The position numbers were made by a program, and so were the translations under genes. The notes under the pieces are model-generated. The model saw only the letters and a list, made by a program, of their open reading frames with translations. It had not been told where the DNA came from and did no database searches. Source: Nocardioides salarius (GTDB lineage: Bacteria > Actinomycetota > Actinomycetes > Propionibacteriales > Nocardioidaceae). Taken from it: a DNA stretch of 64,000 nucleotides. The stretch spans positions 2,232,001 through 2,296,000 of the forward strand of contig NZ_JAFBBZ010000001.1 of assembly GCF_016907435.1 (NCBI RefSeq). The letters run 5' to 3'. Within the stretch, counting starts at the first letter, position 1, and every line of letters starts with the position of its first letter. Shown here in pieces: positions 17,498 through 25,829 of this stretch.

Positions 17498-17552
17498 CCC
17501 GGCCCAGATCTCGCGCTGACCCGGCGCAGATGTCGCGCCGACCCGGCCCGGA
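17495..17552 (-). repeat. Dispersed 22-nt palindromic repeat array (locus B)
   Basis: On the minus strand, units at 17552-17531, 17530-17509 and a partial third at 17508-17495. They share GGGCCGGGTC or GCGCCGGGTC followed by (A/G)GCGCGA. The plus strand starts with TGACCCGG, whose TGA is the stop of the aldehyde dehydrogenase, as at locus A for the SDR gene. Confidence 0.8.
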
Positions 17553-17578
17553 CCTCCACCTGCGGAGGTCCGGGCCGG
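17543..17578. terminator. Bidirectional terminator built on the repeat
   Basis: Arms 17543-17557 and 17564-17578 pair over 15 bp (core GGCCCGGACCTCC) around ACCTGC. It sits between the convergent aldehyde dehydrogenase and flotillin genes. The left arm is the end of the last 22-nt repeat unit, so repeat and terminator share sequence. Confidence 0.75.
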
Positions 17579-17581
17579 TCG

Positions 17582-19093
17582 TCACTGGTCGGCGCCGGAG
17601 GCCTCGAGGCCGCTGCTCGCGGCGGCCTTGCCCACCGAGCTCTTGATGAGCGCCTCCAGGTCGAGACCGGTGGTGGCCTTGAGCATGCTCATCGTCTGGG
17701 TGACGTTGTCGGTGACCTGCTTGGGCATCGCGCCGGCACCGTCGGTCGAGATCACGGTGAGCTGGTCGATGGCGCTGATCGGCGCCGCGACCTCCTTGGC
17801 GACCTTGGGCAGCACCTCGATCAGCATCTGCAGCACCGCGGCGTCGTTGTAGTGCGCGAACGCCTCGGCGCGCCGGTCCATCGCCTCGGCCTCGGCCTGG
17901 CCCACGGCCAGGGTTGCCGCGGCCTGGGCCTCGCCCTCGGCGCGGGTCGCGTCGGCCTCCGCCGTACGCCGCGCGCGCTCGGCGGCACCGCGGCGCTCGC
18001 CCTCGATCGCCTCGGCCTCGGCGAGCGCCGCGCGCCGCGACTTCTCCGCCTCACCCGAGAGCCGGGCCTCCTGGGCCTTGGCCTCGGCGGCGGCGATGGT
18101 CGAGGCCTTGCGGGCCTCGGCAGCCGCGATCTCGGCGCTGCGGCGGGCCTCGGCCTCCTGCTCGACGCGGTAGCGCTCGGCGTCGGCGGGCTTGCGGACC
18201 TCGGTCTCGAGCTGGCGCTCGGTCAGCGCCGCCTGCCGCACCGCGACCTTCTCCTGCTCGGTGAGGATCGACTGGTCGCGGTCGGCCTGGGCCAGCGGGC
18301 CGGCGGCCGCGGCCTGCGCGGACGCGGCGTCGGTCTCGGCCTTGATCTCCGACTGCTTGAGCGCCAGCACGCGCTGCGAGATCGCGATCTCCTGCTCGGC
18401 GGCGATCTGGGCCTGCTCGGCGGCCTGGCGGGCGTTCGCCTCGGCGATGCGCGCCTCCTGCGCGACCCGGGCGGCCTCGGGACGACCCAGGTCGGCCAGG
18501 TAGGTGCCGTCGTCGGTGACGTCCTGGATCTGGAAGGTGTCGAGGATCAGGCCCTGGCCGGTCAGGGAGTTCTCCGACTCGTCGGCCACCCGCTGGGCGA
18601 AGGCCGCCCGGTCGCGGATGATCTGCTCGACGGTCAGCCCACCCACGATGGAGCGCAGCGCACCGGCGAGCACCTCCTGGGTGTAGGACTCGACGTCGGC
18701 CTGCTGGGAGAGGAAGCGCTGGGCGGCCAGGCGGATCTGGTCGGCGTTGCCACCGACCTTGACGATGGCCACGCCCTCGACGTTGAGCTTGATGCCCTGG
18801 CCCGACACCGCGCCGCGGATCTGCACCGAGATCCGGCGCGAGGACAGGTCGAGGGTGCCGAGCTTCTGCACGAAGGGGATGACGAACGTGCCACCGCCGA
18901 GGATCACCTTCTGCCCCGACAGGTCGGTGGTCAGCTCGCCGGTCTCCGGGTTGACCACGGCCTTGCCCTTGCGGCCGGTGACGATGAAGGCCTCGTTGGG
19001 CCCGGCGACCTTGTAGCGGCTGGTGACCAGGAGCACCAGCAGGACGAAGAGGACGACGAATCCGCCGACGGGGATCAGCACGGACGTGTTCAC
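17582..19093 (-). CDS. Flotillin family protein (SPFH/band 7)
   Basis: 503 aa membrane-microdomain scaffold protein. Residues ~5-24 form one N-terminal hydrophobic segment (hairpin or single pass), followed by the SPFH/band-7 domain (~25-200) and a very long Ala/Glu/Arg/Lys-rich coiled coil (~200-420) with recurrent AEAEA-type heptads. The C-terminal ~80 residues are the oligomerisation region. Start GTG 19093 has AAGGAG seven bases upstream. It lies downstream of the NfeD-like gene, matching the Bacillus yuaF-yuaG (floT) arrangement. Confidence 0.92.
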   Translation of the reverse strand: MNTSVLIPVGGFVVLFVLLVLLVTSRYKVAGPNEAFIVTGRKGKAVVNPETGELTTDLSGQKVILGGGTFVIPFVQKLGTLDLSSRRISVQIRGAVSGQGIKLNVEGVAIVKVGGNADQIRLAAQRFLSQQADVESYTQEVLAGALRSIVGGLTVEQIIRDRAAFAQRVADESENSLTGQGLILDTFQIQDVTDDGTYLADLGRPEAARVAQEARIAEANARQAAEQAQIAAEQEIAISQRVLALKQSEIKAETDAASAQAAAAGPLAQADRDQSILTEQEKVAVRQAALTERQLETEVRKPADAERYRVEQEAEARRSAEIAAAEARKASTIAAAEAKAQEARLSGEAEKSRRAALAEAEAIEGERRGAAERARRTAEADATRAEGEAQAAATLAVGQAEAEAMDRRAEAFAHYNDAAVLQMLIEVLPKVAKEVAAPISAIDQLTVISTDGAGAMPKQVTDNVTQTMSMLKATTGLDLEALIKSSVGKAAASSGLEASGADQ

Positions 19094-19160
19094 ACGGGAC
19101 TCCTTGGGAGGACTGGGGCGAGGTGGTGCCGGGTGGTGGTGCCGGTGGTGGTGCCGGGGA

Positions 19161-19676
19161 TCAGCCGAGCTCGCGCCACGTGGGCGCGACCGTGACGGCG
19201 GTGGGGGAGACGGTGCTGGTGACGTGGACCCGCGTGCCGGGCTCGACGGGGATCGGGTGGTCGGTGTCGAGCCGGGCGTTGAGGCGCATCTCGTGCCCGC
19301 CGACCAGCACCTTGACCGTGCCGTAGCCGTCGGCGGGGATGGCCGTGAGCACGACGGCCTCGCGGCCGACGGTGTCGTCGGTGCGCGGCGAGGTGCCCGA
19401 GGTGTCGTCGCGCAGCAGCCGGGTCAGCCAGGCGGCGAACCAGCCGAAGCCGACCCCTGCCGCGACCCCGGCGGGCGCCGAGACCAGGAGCGGTGCCCCG
19501 AGCCCCTCGGCGAGCGCGCCGCCGAAGCCCAGCGCCGAGAGGAAGGCCCCGATCACCGCGCTCGAGAACGTGTCGCCGGCCAGGGCGTCGAGCGCACCGT
19601 CGAGCAGGTCGCCGACCACCAGCGAGACCAGGAGCAGCAGGAGACCGAGCACGCCGATGATGAGGTACGTCGTCAC
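19161..19676 (-). CDS. NfeD-like/YuaF-like membrane protein with OB-fold
   Basis: 171 aa. Two or three N-terminal transmembrane segments (~3-22, ~43-60, ~65-85) precede a C-terminal beta-rich OB-fold (~105-171, GREAVVLTAIPADGYGTVKV). In bacteria such NfeD1b/YuaF proteins are encoded with flotillin and are thought to influence microdomain behaviour. Start GTG 19676 has GGGAGG eight bases upstream and is preferred to ATG 19694, which precedes that site. The 67 bases to the flotillin gene hold direct copies of GGTGGTGCCG but no terminator, consistent with one operon. Confidence 0.85.
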   Translation of the reverse strand: MTTYLIIGVLGLLLLLVSLVVGDLLDGALDALAGDTFSSAVIGAFLSALGFGGALAEGLGAPLLVSAPAGVAAGVGFGWFAAWLTRLLRDDTSGTSPRTDDTVGREAVVLTAIPADGYGTVKVLVGGHEMRLNARLDTDHPIPVEPGTRVHVTSTVSPTAVTVAPTWRELG

Positions 19677-19733
19677 GTGCCCAGCCTCCCCCACGTGGGC
19701 GGTCCCCGCAGCACCGGCCTTTACCCGGGCCGG

Positions 19734-19799
19734 TTCGGGCCGGGTCGGGGCGAAGTTCGGGCCGGGTCAGCGCGAAGTCTGGGCCGGGTCGGCGATGAT
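19734..19799 (+). repeat. Dispersed 22-nt palindromic repeat array (locus C)
   Basis: Units 19734-19755, 19756-19777 and 19778-19799. The first two start TTCGGGCCGGGTC and end GGGCGAAG or AGCGCGAAG; the third ends inside the possible upstream start codons (ATGATG) of the DUF2332 gene. It occupies the divergent gap between the NfeD-like and DUF2332 genes. Confidence 0.8.
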
Positions 19800-19806
19800 G
19801 GGGCGC

Positions 19807-20814
19807 ATGCTGCTCGAGGGTGACGTGGTGGCGGTCTACGAGGACTTCGCCAGGTACACCGACGACTCGCCGTGCTTCACCGAGTGGGCGCTCGGGGTGG
19901 TCGGCGACGCCGAGGTGCGGGCCTGGCTCGAGACCCTGCCGGCGCCGCGCCGCCAGCCCAACCTGGTCTTCGCGGCCGCGCGGTGGCACGGCGTCGCCAC
20001 CCCCGCGCCGTACGCCGCCCTGCGTGCGGCGCTGCTGGGCGACGACGGGTCGATCCGGGCCACGATCCTGGAGCGGCGCACCCAGACCAACGAGGCCGGG
20101 CGGATGGCCACCCTGCTGCCGGCGCTGGCCGCGCTCGGCCCCGGCCCGCTGGCGCTGGTCGAGGTGGGGGCGAGCGCCGGCCTGTGCCTCTACCCGGACC
20201 GCTGGGGCCACCGCTACCGCGCCGCCGACGGGCGGGTCGTGCACGAGGTGGGCGTCGACGGCGACCGACCGGTGCTGGAGTGCCGCATCAGCGGCCACGA
20301 CGGTGCCCGGGCCCCCCTGCCCCGGGACCTGCCCACCATCGCCTGGCGCGGCGGCGTCGACCTGCACCCCCTCGACGTGACCGACGCCGACGCGACGGCG
20401 TGGCTCGAGGCGCTGGTCTGGCCCGAGCACGACGACCGGCGCCGGGTGCTGGCGAGCGCGGTCGAGGTCGCGCGCGGCGACCCGCCGCAGCTGGTGGCCG
20501 GCGACCTGGTCGAGGAGCTGCCGGCGCTGGTCGAGCGCGCCTCGGCGCACGGGCGGGTCGTGGTGCAGCACAGCGCGGTGCTGAGCTACCTGCCCGAGCC
20601 TGCTCGCCGCGAGGCCGAGTCGCTGCTGCGCGGACTGGTCGCCGAGGGCGCCTGCCACTGGCTCAGCAACGAGGGTCCCGACGTGCTGCCCGCGGTCACC
20701 GGCACCGGTCCGGCCCCGCCGCCCGGGTCCTTCGTGCTCGGCCTCGACGCGCGCGCCGTGGCCTGGACGCACGGCCACGGCCGCACCCTGACCTGGACCG
20801 GCCTCAGCTCATGA
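19807..20814 (+). CDS. DUF2332 family protein
   Basis: 335 aa. The N-terminus (VYEDFARYTDDSPCFTEWALGV), the central TNEAGRMATLLPALAAL and LVEVGASAGLCLYPDRWGHRY, and the later VVVQHSAVLSYLP are characteristic of DUF2332, a cytosolic actinobacterial family with a methyltransferase-like glycine-rich stretch (VEVGASAGL, ~119-127). The activity is unproven. ATG 19807 is chosen; in-frame ATGs at 19795 and 19798 fall inside the 22-nt repeat. The 3' end overlaps the convergent LuxR gene by 11 bases. Confidence 0.87.
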   Translation: MLLEGDVVAVYEDFARYTDDSPCFTEWALGVVGDAEVRAWLETLPAPRRQPNLVFAAARWHGVATPAPYAALRAALLGDDGSIRATILERRTQTNEAGRMATLLPALAALGPGPLALVEVGASAGLCLYPDRWGHRYRAADGRVVHEVGVDGDRPVLECRISGHDGARAPLPRDLPTIAWRGGVDLHPLDVTDADATAWLEALVWPEHDDRRRVLASAVEVARGDPPQLVAGDLVEELPALVERASAHGRVVVQHSAVLSYLPEPARREAESLLRGLVAEGACHWLSNEGPDVLPAVTGTGPAPPPGSFVLGLDARAVAWTHGHGRTLTWTGLSS

Positions 20815-21796
20815 GCGCGCCGGCGAGCTCGCGACGCGAGGTGATCTGCACCTTGCGGTAGACCCGCGACAGGTGCCACTCGACGGCCTTGACCGTCACC
20901 ACCAGCGCGGTGGCGATCTCGCGGTTGCTCAGCCCCTGCACGGCCAGCTCGGCGACCCGGCGCTCGGCCAGGGTCAGCGCCGCGAGCGCCTCGCTGCGGC
21001 TCTCGGTGCCGGCGCCGACGAGGTCGAGCAGGCGCCGGGCCCGCTGGCGCAGCGGCCACAGGCCCTCCTGGGCGGCGTACGTCTCGGCGTCGCGCAGCAG
21101 CCGCAGCACCTGCAGCGACGACCCGCTGCCCGAGAGCACCAGCAGCCCCGCCAGGTCGGTGTCGACCTGGGCGGCCAGCCGCGCGGCGTCGATGGGGGCG
21201 AGCGCCGCGCGCGCCTCCTCGAGCAGCCCGACCCCCTCGGTGGTGGGGCTGACCGTGGCCAGGGCGCGCAGGCCGTGCGCGACGGCGTACGCCGACCCCA
21301 CCGCCCGGCCGACCCGCAGGTGGGCGCGGGCCTGGCGGGCCGCGTCCTCGCTGCGGCGCGCCCGGGCCAGCGCCAGGGCCTGGTTGGCCCGCCAGGGCAG
21401 CTGCTCGGGGTCGGCGCCGGGGGCCAGGACGCCGGCCCGCGCGTGGTGCTCGACCGAGGAGTCCACGTCGCCGGCGGCCGCCGCCAGCTCGCCGAGCGCG
21501 TGGTGGGCGACGGCGGCGCCGGCCTGGCCGCTGGGCCCCGGAGCCGCGACCAGCGCCAGCAGCGGCGCGACGAGCGTGGCGGCCGTGGTGAGGTCGCCCC
21601 GCCCGAGGAGGACCTCGGCCCGGGCGGCCAGCAGCCCGGCCTGGTCGGTGTGGCCCGAGGGGGTGGTGGCGGCGAGGGCGGCGAGCGCCGACGCGGCGTC
21701 GCGCACTCGCCCGGCGCGCAGCAGTGACCCGGCGTGCTGGAGCGGGGTGGTGGCGGCGATGCGGGTGGTCGGGCCCCCCGATCGGGTGTGCGGCAT
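20804..21796 (-). CDS. LuxR-type regulator with helical repeat domain, no ATPase
   Basis: 330 aa. The C-terminal ~65 residues are a LuxR/NarL helix-turn-helix (LTLAERRVAELAVQGLSNRE then VKAVEWHLSRVYRKV). The N-terminal ~250 residues are Ala/Leu-rich helices of TPR-like type. It resembles the C-terminal half of the large ATP-binding LuxR (LAL) regulators, but has no Walker motifs. Start ATG 21796 is supported by TACGCT six bases upstream. The palindrome GGTAAA-GT-TTTACC sits at the promoter and may be its own site (inference). Confidence 0.85.
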   Translation of the reverse strand: MPHTRSGGPTTRIAATTPLQHAGSLLRAGRVRDAASALAALAATTPSGHTDQAGLLAARAEVLLGRGDLTTAATLVAPLLALVAAPGPSGQAGAAVAHHALGELAAAAGDVDSSVEHHARAGVLAPGADPEQLPWRANQALALARARRSEDAARQARAHLRVGRAVGSAYAVAHGLRALATVSPTTEGVGLLEEARAALAPIDAARLAAQVDTDLAGLLVLSGSGSSLQVLRLLRDAETYAAQEGLWPLRQRARRLLDLVGAGTESRSEALAALTLAERRVAELAVQGLSNREIATALVVTVKAVEWHLSRVYRKVQITSRRELAGALMS

Positions 21797-21802
21797 GGCA
21801 GC

Positions 21803-21826
21803 AGCGTAGGAAGGTAAAGTTTTACC
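21803..21826 (-). promoter_or_regulatory. LuxR gene promoter: -10 box and adjacent palindrome
   Basis: TACGCT (21803-21808, minus) is six bases before ATG 21796. GGTAAA-GT-TTTACC (21813-21826) lies immediately upstream. Next to it a 7-bp CCCGGGG hairpin with a CTTTTT loop spans 21825-21844. The palindrome fits an operator in the -10/-35 region. Confidence 0.45.
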
Positions 21827-21863
21827 CGGGGCTTTTTCCCCGGGAACGTCTCCTCCGGTCCAG

Positions 21864-22478
21864 TCAGCGCTGCCGGCCGGGTCGGCCCAGCAGCCCGAGC
21901 AGCACCTCGACCGGCCCGTCGCCCGGGCGGGCGGGCAGCGGGCCCGCGAAGAGCCCCTCGGTGCGCCCGGCCGCGACGGTGCGGCGCGCCACCGGCAGGA
22001 GCGCCTGGGCCAGGGCGGGCGGCAGCACCGTGGCGGCCGCCTCCTGCTGCGCGCTCGGCGCACCGAGGCTGCGCGCGACGTCCCAGCCGTGCACCGCGAC
22101 CTCGAGCGCCGCGGTCGAGACGAGCAGGTCGGCCGCCAGCCCGGACGGGCCGTCGAGCCCGACGCGGTCGAGGTCCCGCTCGGCGGCCCCTGCCCACGCA
22201 CCCAGCAGCGTGCCGACCCGCACCCGCAGCCGCCCGGCCGGGTCGTCGTACGCCGCAGCCGCGGGCGGGAGCGCCGGCACCAGCGGCAGCGCCCCCTGGC
22301 TGGCCTCGAGGTAGGCCCCCAGCGAGTCGTCCATGTGGCCCAGCAGGGTCGCCAGGTCCCAGGCGGCGCAGGGCGTGGCTCGCCCCAGGTCGCCGGGCTC
22401 GACCAGGCCCAGCACCGTGCGGGTGCCGACCAGGGAGCGCTCCAGCAGCCCGACCGCGTGGTCGAGCCGCCTGCTCAT
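21864..22478 (-). CDS. TIGR03086 family protein (mycothiol-dependent isomerase/DinB-like)
   Basis: 204 aa, four-helix DinB/MDMPI-type fold. Metal-site features are TPCAAWDLATLLGHM (~35-49, with His48) and LEVAVHGWDVARSLG (~123-137, His), typical of TIGR03086 proteins; their substrate is unknown. Its ATG overlaps the stop of the upstream sigma-factor gene (ATGA at 22475-22478), so the two are translationally coupled. This pairing of a TIGR02960 sigma factor with a TIGR03086 protein is familiar in actinobacteria. Confidence 0.85.
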   Translation of the reverse strand: MSRRLDHAVGLLERSLVGTRTVLGLVEPGDLGRATPCAAWDLATLLGHMDDSLGAYLEASQGALPLVPALPPAAAAYDDPAGRLRVRVGTLLGAWAGAAERDLDRVGLDGPSGLAADLLVSTAALEVAVHGWDVARSLGAPSAQQEAAATVLPPALAQALLPVARRTVAAGRTEGLFAGPLPARPGDGPVEVLLGLLGRPGRQR

Positions 22479-23581
22479 CCCGGAGCGCCGGGACGGGGGT
22501 CGGTGCCCTGCGGCACGTGGTCGGCCGGCAGGCTCGCGGGCAGGCCGAACGCGGTGAAGAGCCGGGGGTCGAAGAAGGCGTCGACCTGGCGGATCTCGGG
22601 TGCGTCAGGGGGTCCCGTCACGTCGAGGACGTGCAGCTGGAACGGGGTGAACTCGCCGCCCGGGCCGCGCATGTACATCCCGAACGCCGGCTGGCCGTTG
22701 GCGCGGGTGGCGATCATCGGCATGTCGCGGGTGCCGCCGGGGCACTCGTTGCCGATCAGCCAGGCGATGTTGGCCCGCCCGCGGAACCAGCTGGTGAAGG
22801 GCGGCATCTCCCAGACGGCCTCGGCGGTGAGCATGGAGACGATCTGGTCGACGTCCTTGCGCCAGAACGCGTCGACGTAGCGCTCGAGCAGGTGCTGCTG
22901 CTCGGGGGTGAGGTCGGGCTCGACGGTGTCCTGGGTCAGCGCCCGTGCGCTCATCTGGGCGTGCGCGCGCTGCAGCGCGGAGTTGACCGCCGCGCTCGTG
23001 GTCTCGAGGGCCTCGGCGACCTCGGCCGCGCTCCAGCGCAGCACGTCGCGCATGATCAGCACCGCCCGTTGGCGAGCGGGCAGGTGCTGCAGCGCTGCGA
23101 CGAAGGCCAGCCGGATCGAGTCGCGCTCCTCCACCACCACCGCGGCGTCGGGCACCGGCTCGAGCCAGGCGATCTCGTGGTCCTGCTCGAGGGCGTCGCC
23201 GGCGGGCTGGTCGCTGGTGCCCAGGCCCGTCGGCAGCGGCCGCCGGGGCTGGCCCTCCAAGCTCGAGAGGCACACGTTGGTCGCGATGCGGTAGAGCCAG
23301 GTCCGCACCGACGAGCGGCCCTCGAAGGCCGCCGAGGCCTTCCAGGCGCGCAGGAACGTCTCCTGCACCAGGTCCTCGGCCTCGTGCACCGAGCCGCTCA
23401 TCCGGTAGCAGTGCGCCAGCAGCTCGCGCGAGTAGCGCTGGGTCAGGGCCGGGAAGTCGCCCAGCTCGGCCTGCGCCGTGCTGGGTGCCGGGCTGGAGCC
23501 CGGGGTGGGTGCCGGGGTGGGTGCCGGGGTGGGGGTGGTGCGAGAGGTCATGCGCGGGGTCTCCGTCGCCGGTGCCGTCAT
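22475..23581 (-). CDS. ECF RNA polymerase sigma factor with C-terminal SnoaL-like domain (TIGR02960)
   Basis: 368 aa. Region 2 is at ~42-105 (YRMSGSVHEAEDLVQETFLRAWK in part, ~58-80), region 4 at ~160-210 (LPARQRAVLIMRDVLRWSAAEVAEAL in part), followed by an NTF2/SnoaL-like domain (~235-350) that in this ECF group modulates activity without a classical anti-sigma factor. The first 35 residues are a Pro/Thr/Ala tail encoded by a 12-nt repeat. Start ATG 23581 has GAGGAG eight bases upstream; ATG 23551 is an in-frame alternative. Confidence 0.92.
   Translation of the reverse strand: MTAPATETPRMTSRTTPTPAPTPAPTPGSSPAPSTAQAELGDFPALTQRYSRELLAHCYRMSGSVHEAEDLVQETFLRAWKASAAFEGRSSVRTWLYRIATNVCLSSLEGQPRRPLPTGLGTSDQPAGDALEQDHEIAWLEPVPDAAVVVEERDSIRLAFVAALQHLPARQRAVLIMRDVLRWSAAEVAEALETTSAAVNSALQRAHAQMSARALTQDTVEPDLTPEQQHLLERYVDAFWRKDVDQIVSMLTAEAVWEMPPFTSWFRGRANIAWLIGNECPGGTRDMPMIATRANGQPAFGMYMRGPGGEFTPFQLHVLDVTGPPDAPEIRQVDAFFDPRLFTAFGLPASLPADHVPQGTDPRPGAPG
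23499..23534 (+). repeat. 12-nt tandem repeat in sigma-factor N-terminus
   Basis: Three copies of a GCCGGGGTGGGT-like unit, encoding Pro-Thr-Pro-Ala repeats on the minus strand. It may vary in copy number between strains. Confidence 0.7.
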
Positions 23582-23629
23582 CGGGTGTGCTCCTCACAGT
23601 GTGCGCTCACCGCTCCGACCCGGCCAGGC

Positions 23630-25219
23630 TCAGGAACTCATCGCTCGCCCCACCAGCGCGAGGGCCCGCTCGGCGAGCGGCTCGGCGAGCGCCCGGTCGG
23701 AGGCCACCAGTCCCACCCGCGTACGCCGGTCGAGGAGGTCGTCGACGTCGTGCGCGCCCTCGTGGGTCACCGCGAAGACGAGCTCGGCCAGCGTCACCGG
23801 CACCTGCGCGGCAGCAGGGGCCAGCAGCTCCTCGTCGGTGAGCGGCTCGCCGGCCCGGGCCGCGATCTCGCGGGCGGTGGCCAGCACCAGGGCGGCGTCG
23901 GTGCCGAAGCGGCGTACGAGCCGGGTGGGCTCCTCGAGGGCGTCGAGCACCGGGCGCGGCGCGGCGCCGAGCAGCGGCAGGGTCGCGGTCGTGCACGGCC
24001 CGGCGACCAGCCCGCCCGCCGCGACCGCGGCGTCGACGGCGTCCTGGGCCATCCGCCGGTAGGTGGTGAGCTTGCCGCCCACCACCGTGACCATGCCGCT
24101 GCGCCCGGTCAGCACCGCGTGCCGGCGCGACAGGTCGGCGGTCTGGCCGGACCCCTCGGACCCGTCAGGAGCCGTGACGTCGAGCAGCGGCCGCAGCCCG
24201 GCGTAGGCGCCCACGACGTCGTCGCGGCGCAGGGGGGTCGCGAAGGTCGCGGCGACCACGTCGAGCAGGAAGCCGATCTCGGGCTCGGTGGGCTGGGGCA
24301 CGTCGGGCACCGGACCGGGCGCGGGCTCGTCGGTCAGCCCGACGTAGATCGTGCCGTCGGGCTGGGGCAGCACCATCACGAACCGGTTGGTCGAGCCGGG
24401 CACCGGGGCGAAGACGCTGGTGCGCAGCCCCGGCAGCCGGTCGCCGCGCAGCACCAGGTGGGTGCCGCGGCTGGGGCGCAGGGTCACCTCGTCGGCCAGG
24501 TCGCCGGCCCACACGCCGGCGGCGTTGACGACCGCACGTGCCCGCACCGTCGTCGTGCCGCCGGTGGTCTCGTCGCGCAGCGACACCTCGGTGCCGCTGG
24601 CCCGCAGCACCCGGGCGCGGGTGCGCACGTGGGCGCCGTACGACGCGGCGGTGCGCGCGATGGTGGTGACCAGGCGGGCGTCGTCCTCGAGCTGGCCGTC
24701 CCAGCCGAGCAGGCCGCCGACCAGCCCCGCGGGGCGCAGGCCGGGGGCCATCGCGAGGGTCTCGGTGCGCGAGAGCCGGCGCGGGCGAGGCAGGGTCTCG
24801 GCGCTGGTGCGCGCGCCGCGGCGCAGCAGGTCGCCGGCGGCCAGCCCGCTGCGCGAGAGCAGCCGCTGCAGGGGAGCGGTGCCGGAGGTGATCGGGATCA
24901 GCATCGGCATCGCGCGGGTCAGGTGGGGCGCGGTGGTCTGCATCAGGATGCCGCGCTCGACGGCGCTCTCGTGGGCGACGCCGACCTGTCCCTGGGCCAG
25001 GTAGCGCAGCCCGCCGTGCACCATCTTCGAGCTCCAGCGCGAGGTGCCGAAGGCGAGGTCGTGGGCGTCGACGGCCAGCACCGACAGTCCGCGGGTGACC
25101 GCGTCGAGGGCGACGCCCACGCCGGTGACGCCGAGGCCGACGACCACGAGGTCGACGTCGACGGGCGCCTCGGCCAGGCCGGCGCGGATGCGGGTCCCGA
25201 GGTGGGTCTCGGCGCTCAC
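23630..25219 (-). CDS. glpD: Glycerol-3-phosphate dehydrogenase/oxidase
   Basis: 529 aa FAD enzyme that oxidises sn-glycerol-3-phosphate to dihydroxyacetone phosphate at the membrane surface. The N-terminal Rossmann motif is VVVGLGVTGVGVALDAVTRG (~25-44), followed by FGTSRWSSKMVHGGLRYL (~57-74), the family's FAD signature. A C-terminal DAO_C domain is at ~390-520. It begins at GTG 25219, overlapping the stop of the upstream TetR gene (GTGA). With the divergent flavoprotein and diacylglycerol kinase it reproduces the gene order of M. tuberculosis Rv2249c-Rv2252, where the first gene is glpD1. Confidence 0.94.
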   Translation of the reverse strand: MSAETHLGTRIRAGLAEAPVDVDLVVVGLGVTGVGVALDAVTRGLSVLAVDAHDLAFGTSRWSSKMVHGGLRYLAQGQVGVAHESAVERGILMQTTAPHLTRAMPMLIPITSGTAPLQRLLSRSGLAAGDLLRRGARTSAETLPRPRRLSRTETLAMAPGLRPAGLVGGLLGWDGQLEDDARLVTTIARTAASYGAHVRTRARVLRASGTEVSLRDETTGGTTTVRARAVVNAAGVWAGDLADEVTLRPSRGTHLVLRGDRLPGLRTSVFAPVPGSTNRFVMVLPQPDGTIYVGLTDEPAPGPVPDVPQPTEPEIGFLLDVVAATFATPLRRDDVVGAYAGLRPLLDVTAPDGSEGSGQTADLSRRHAVLTGRSGMVTVVGGKLTTYRRMAQDAVDAAVAAGGLVAGPCTTATLPLLGAAPRPVLDALEEPTRLVRRFGTDAALVLATAREIAARAGEPLTDEELLAPAAAQVPVTLAELVFAVTHEGAHDVDDLLDRRTRVGLVASDRALAEPLAERALALVGRAMSS

Positions 25220-25812
25220 GGGCGCAGCGCCCGGGCCAGCAGGTGGCGCAGCTCGGCGTCGAGGTCGGCGGCCGACACGTCGTCGTCGACCATCGTGTGG
25301 ACCGAGAGCACGAAGCCGTGGGCGGCCAGCACCAGGCCGCGCGCGATCGCCAGCGGCGAGCCGGCGCGCACCTCGCCGGCGGCCTGGCCGCGGGCCAGCT
25401 CGTCGGTGAGCAGGGTGGCGATCAGCTCCTGCGAGCGGCCGCGGCGGTGCAGCAGGTAGGGCAGCACCAGCTCGGGGTCGAGCTCGACGATGCGCACGAA
25501 GAGCTCGTTGCGGCGCAGCGCGTCGACGGTGCGTGCGACCTCGTCGACGATCCGCTCGACCGTGTCGCCAGGTCCCTCGTCGGCGACGGTGCGCGCGACC
25601 AGCCCCGACCACTCGCGGGTCATCAGGTCGCCGAGCAGGGTCGGCATGTCGGCCCAGGAGCGGTAGATCGTCATCCGCGAGACGCCGGCGCGGCGCGCGA
25701 CCTCGGTGAGCGTCGTACGCCGCCAGCCGACGTCGAGGATGCACTCGCGGGCCGCGTCGAGGTAGGCGTCGCGTGGGTCCTGCGGCGCATCGTTGTGACA
25801 CAGTGACGTCAT
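25216..25812 (-). CDS. TetR family regulator of the glpD/ether-lipid block
   Basis: 198 aa. The HTH is at ~20-60 (TLTEVARRAGVSRMTIYRSW, ~34-53); the remainder is a TetR ligand domain. It corresponds in position to Rv2250c. ATG 25812 is separated from the divergent GTG 25830 by exactly 17 bases, all of which form a palindrome, so it probably represses both directions. It is translationally coupled to glpD. The ligand is unknown; glycerol-3-phosphate or an acyl/alkyl derivative is a guess from context. Confidence 0.9.
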   Translation of the reverse strand: MTSLCHNDAPQDPRDAYLDAARECILDVGWRRTTLTEVARRAGVSRMTIYRSWADMPTLLGDLMTREWSGLVARTVADEGPGDTVERIVDEVARTVDALRRNELFVRIVELDPELVLPYLLHRRGRSQELIATLLTDELARGQAAGEVRAGSPLAIARGLVLAAHGFVLSVHTMVDDDVSAADLDAELRHLLARALRP

Positions 25813-25829
25813 GTGTCACACTGTAACAC
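25813..25829. promoter_or_regulatory. 17-bp operator filling the gap between divergent start codons
   Basis: GTGTCACACTGTAACAC: arms GTGT-n-ACA and TGT-n-ACAC around a central C. It occupies every base between the TetR ATG (25812, minus) and the flavoprotein GTG (25830, plus). A second inverted repeat, GTGACACA (25795-25802) with TGTGTCAC (25812-25819), overlaps it and the TetR start. It is likely the binding site of the TetR protein. Confidence 0.7.

Noticed and set aside
22517-25459. Long plus-strand open frame opposite the sigma factor and glpD
   Set aside because: Same high-GC shadow pattern; real motifs are all on the minus strand.
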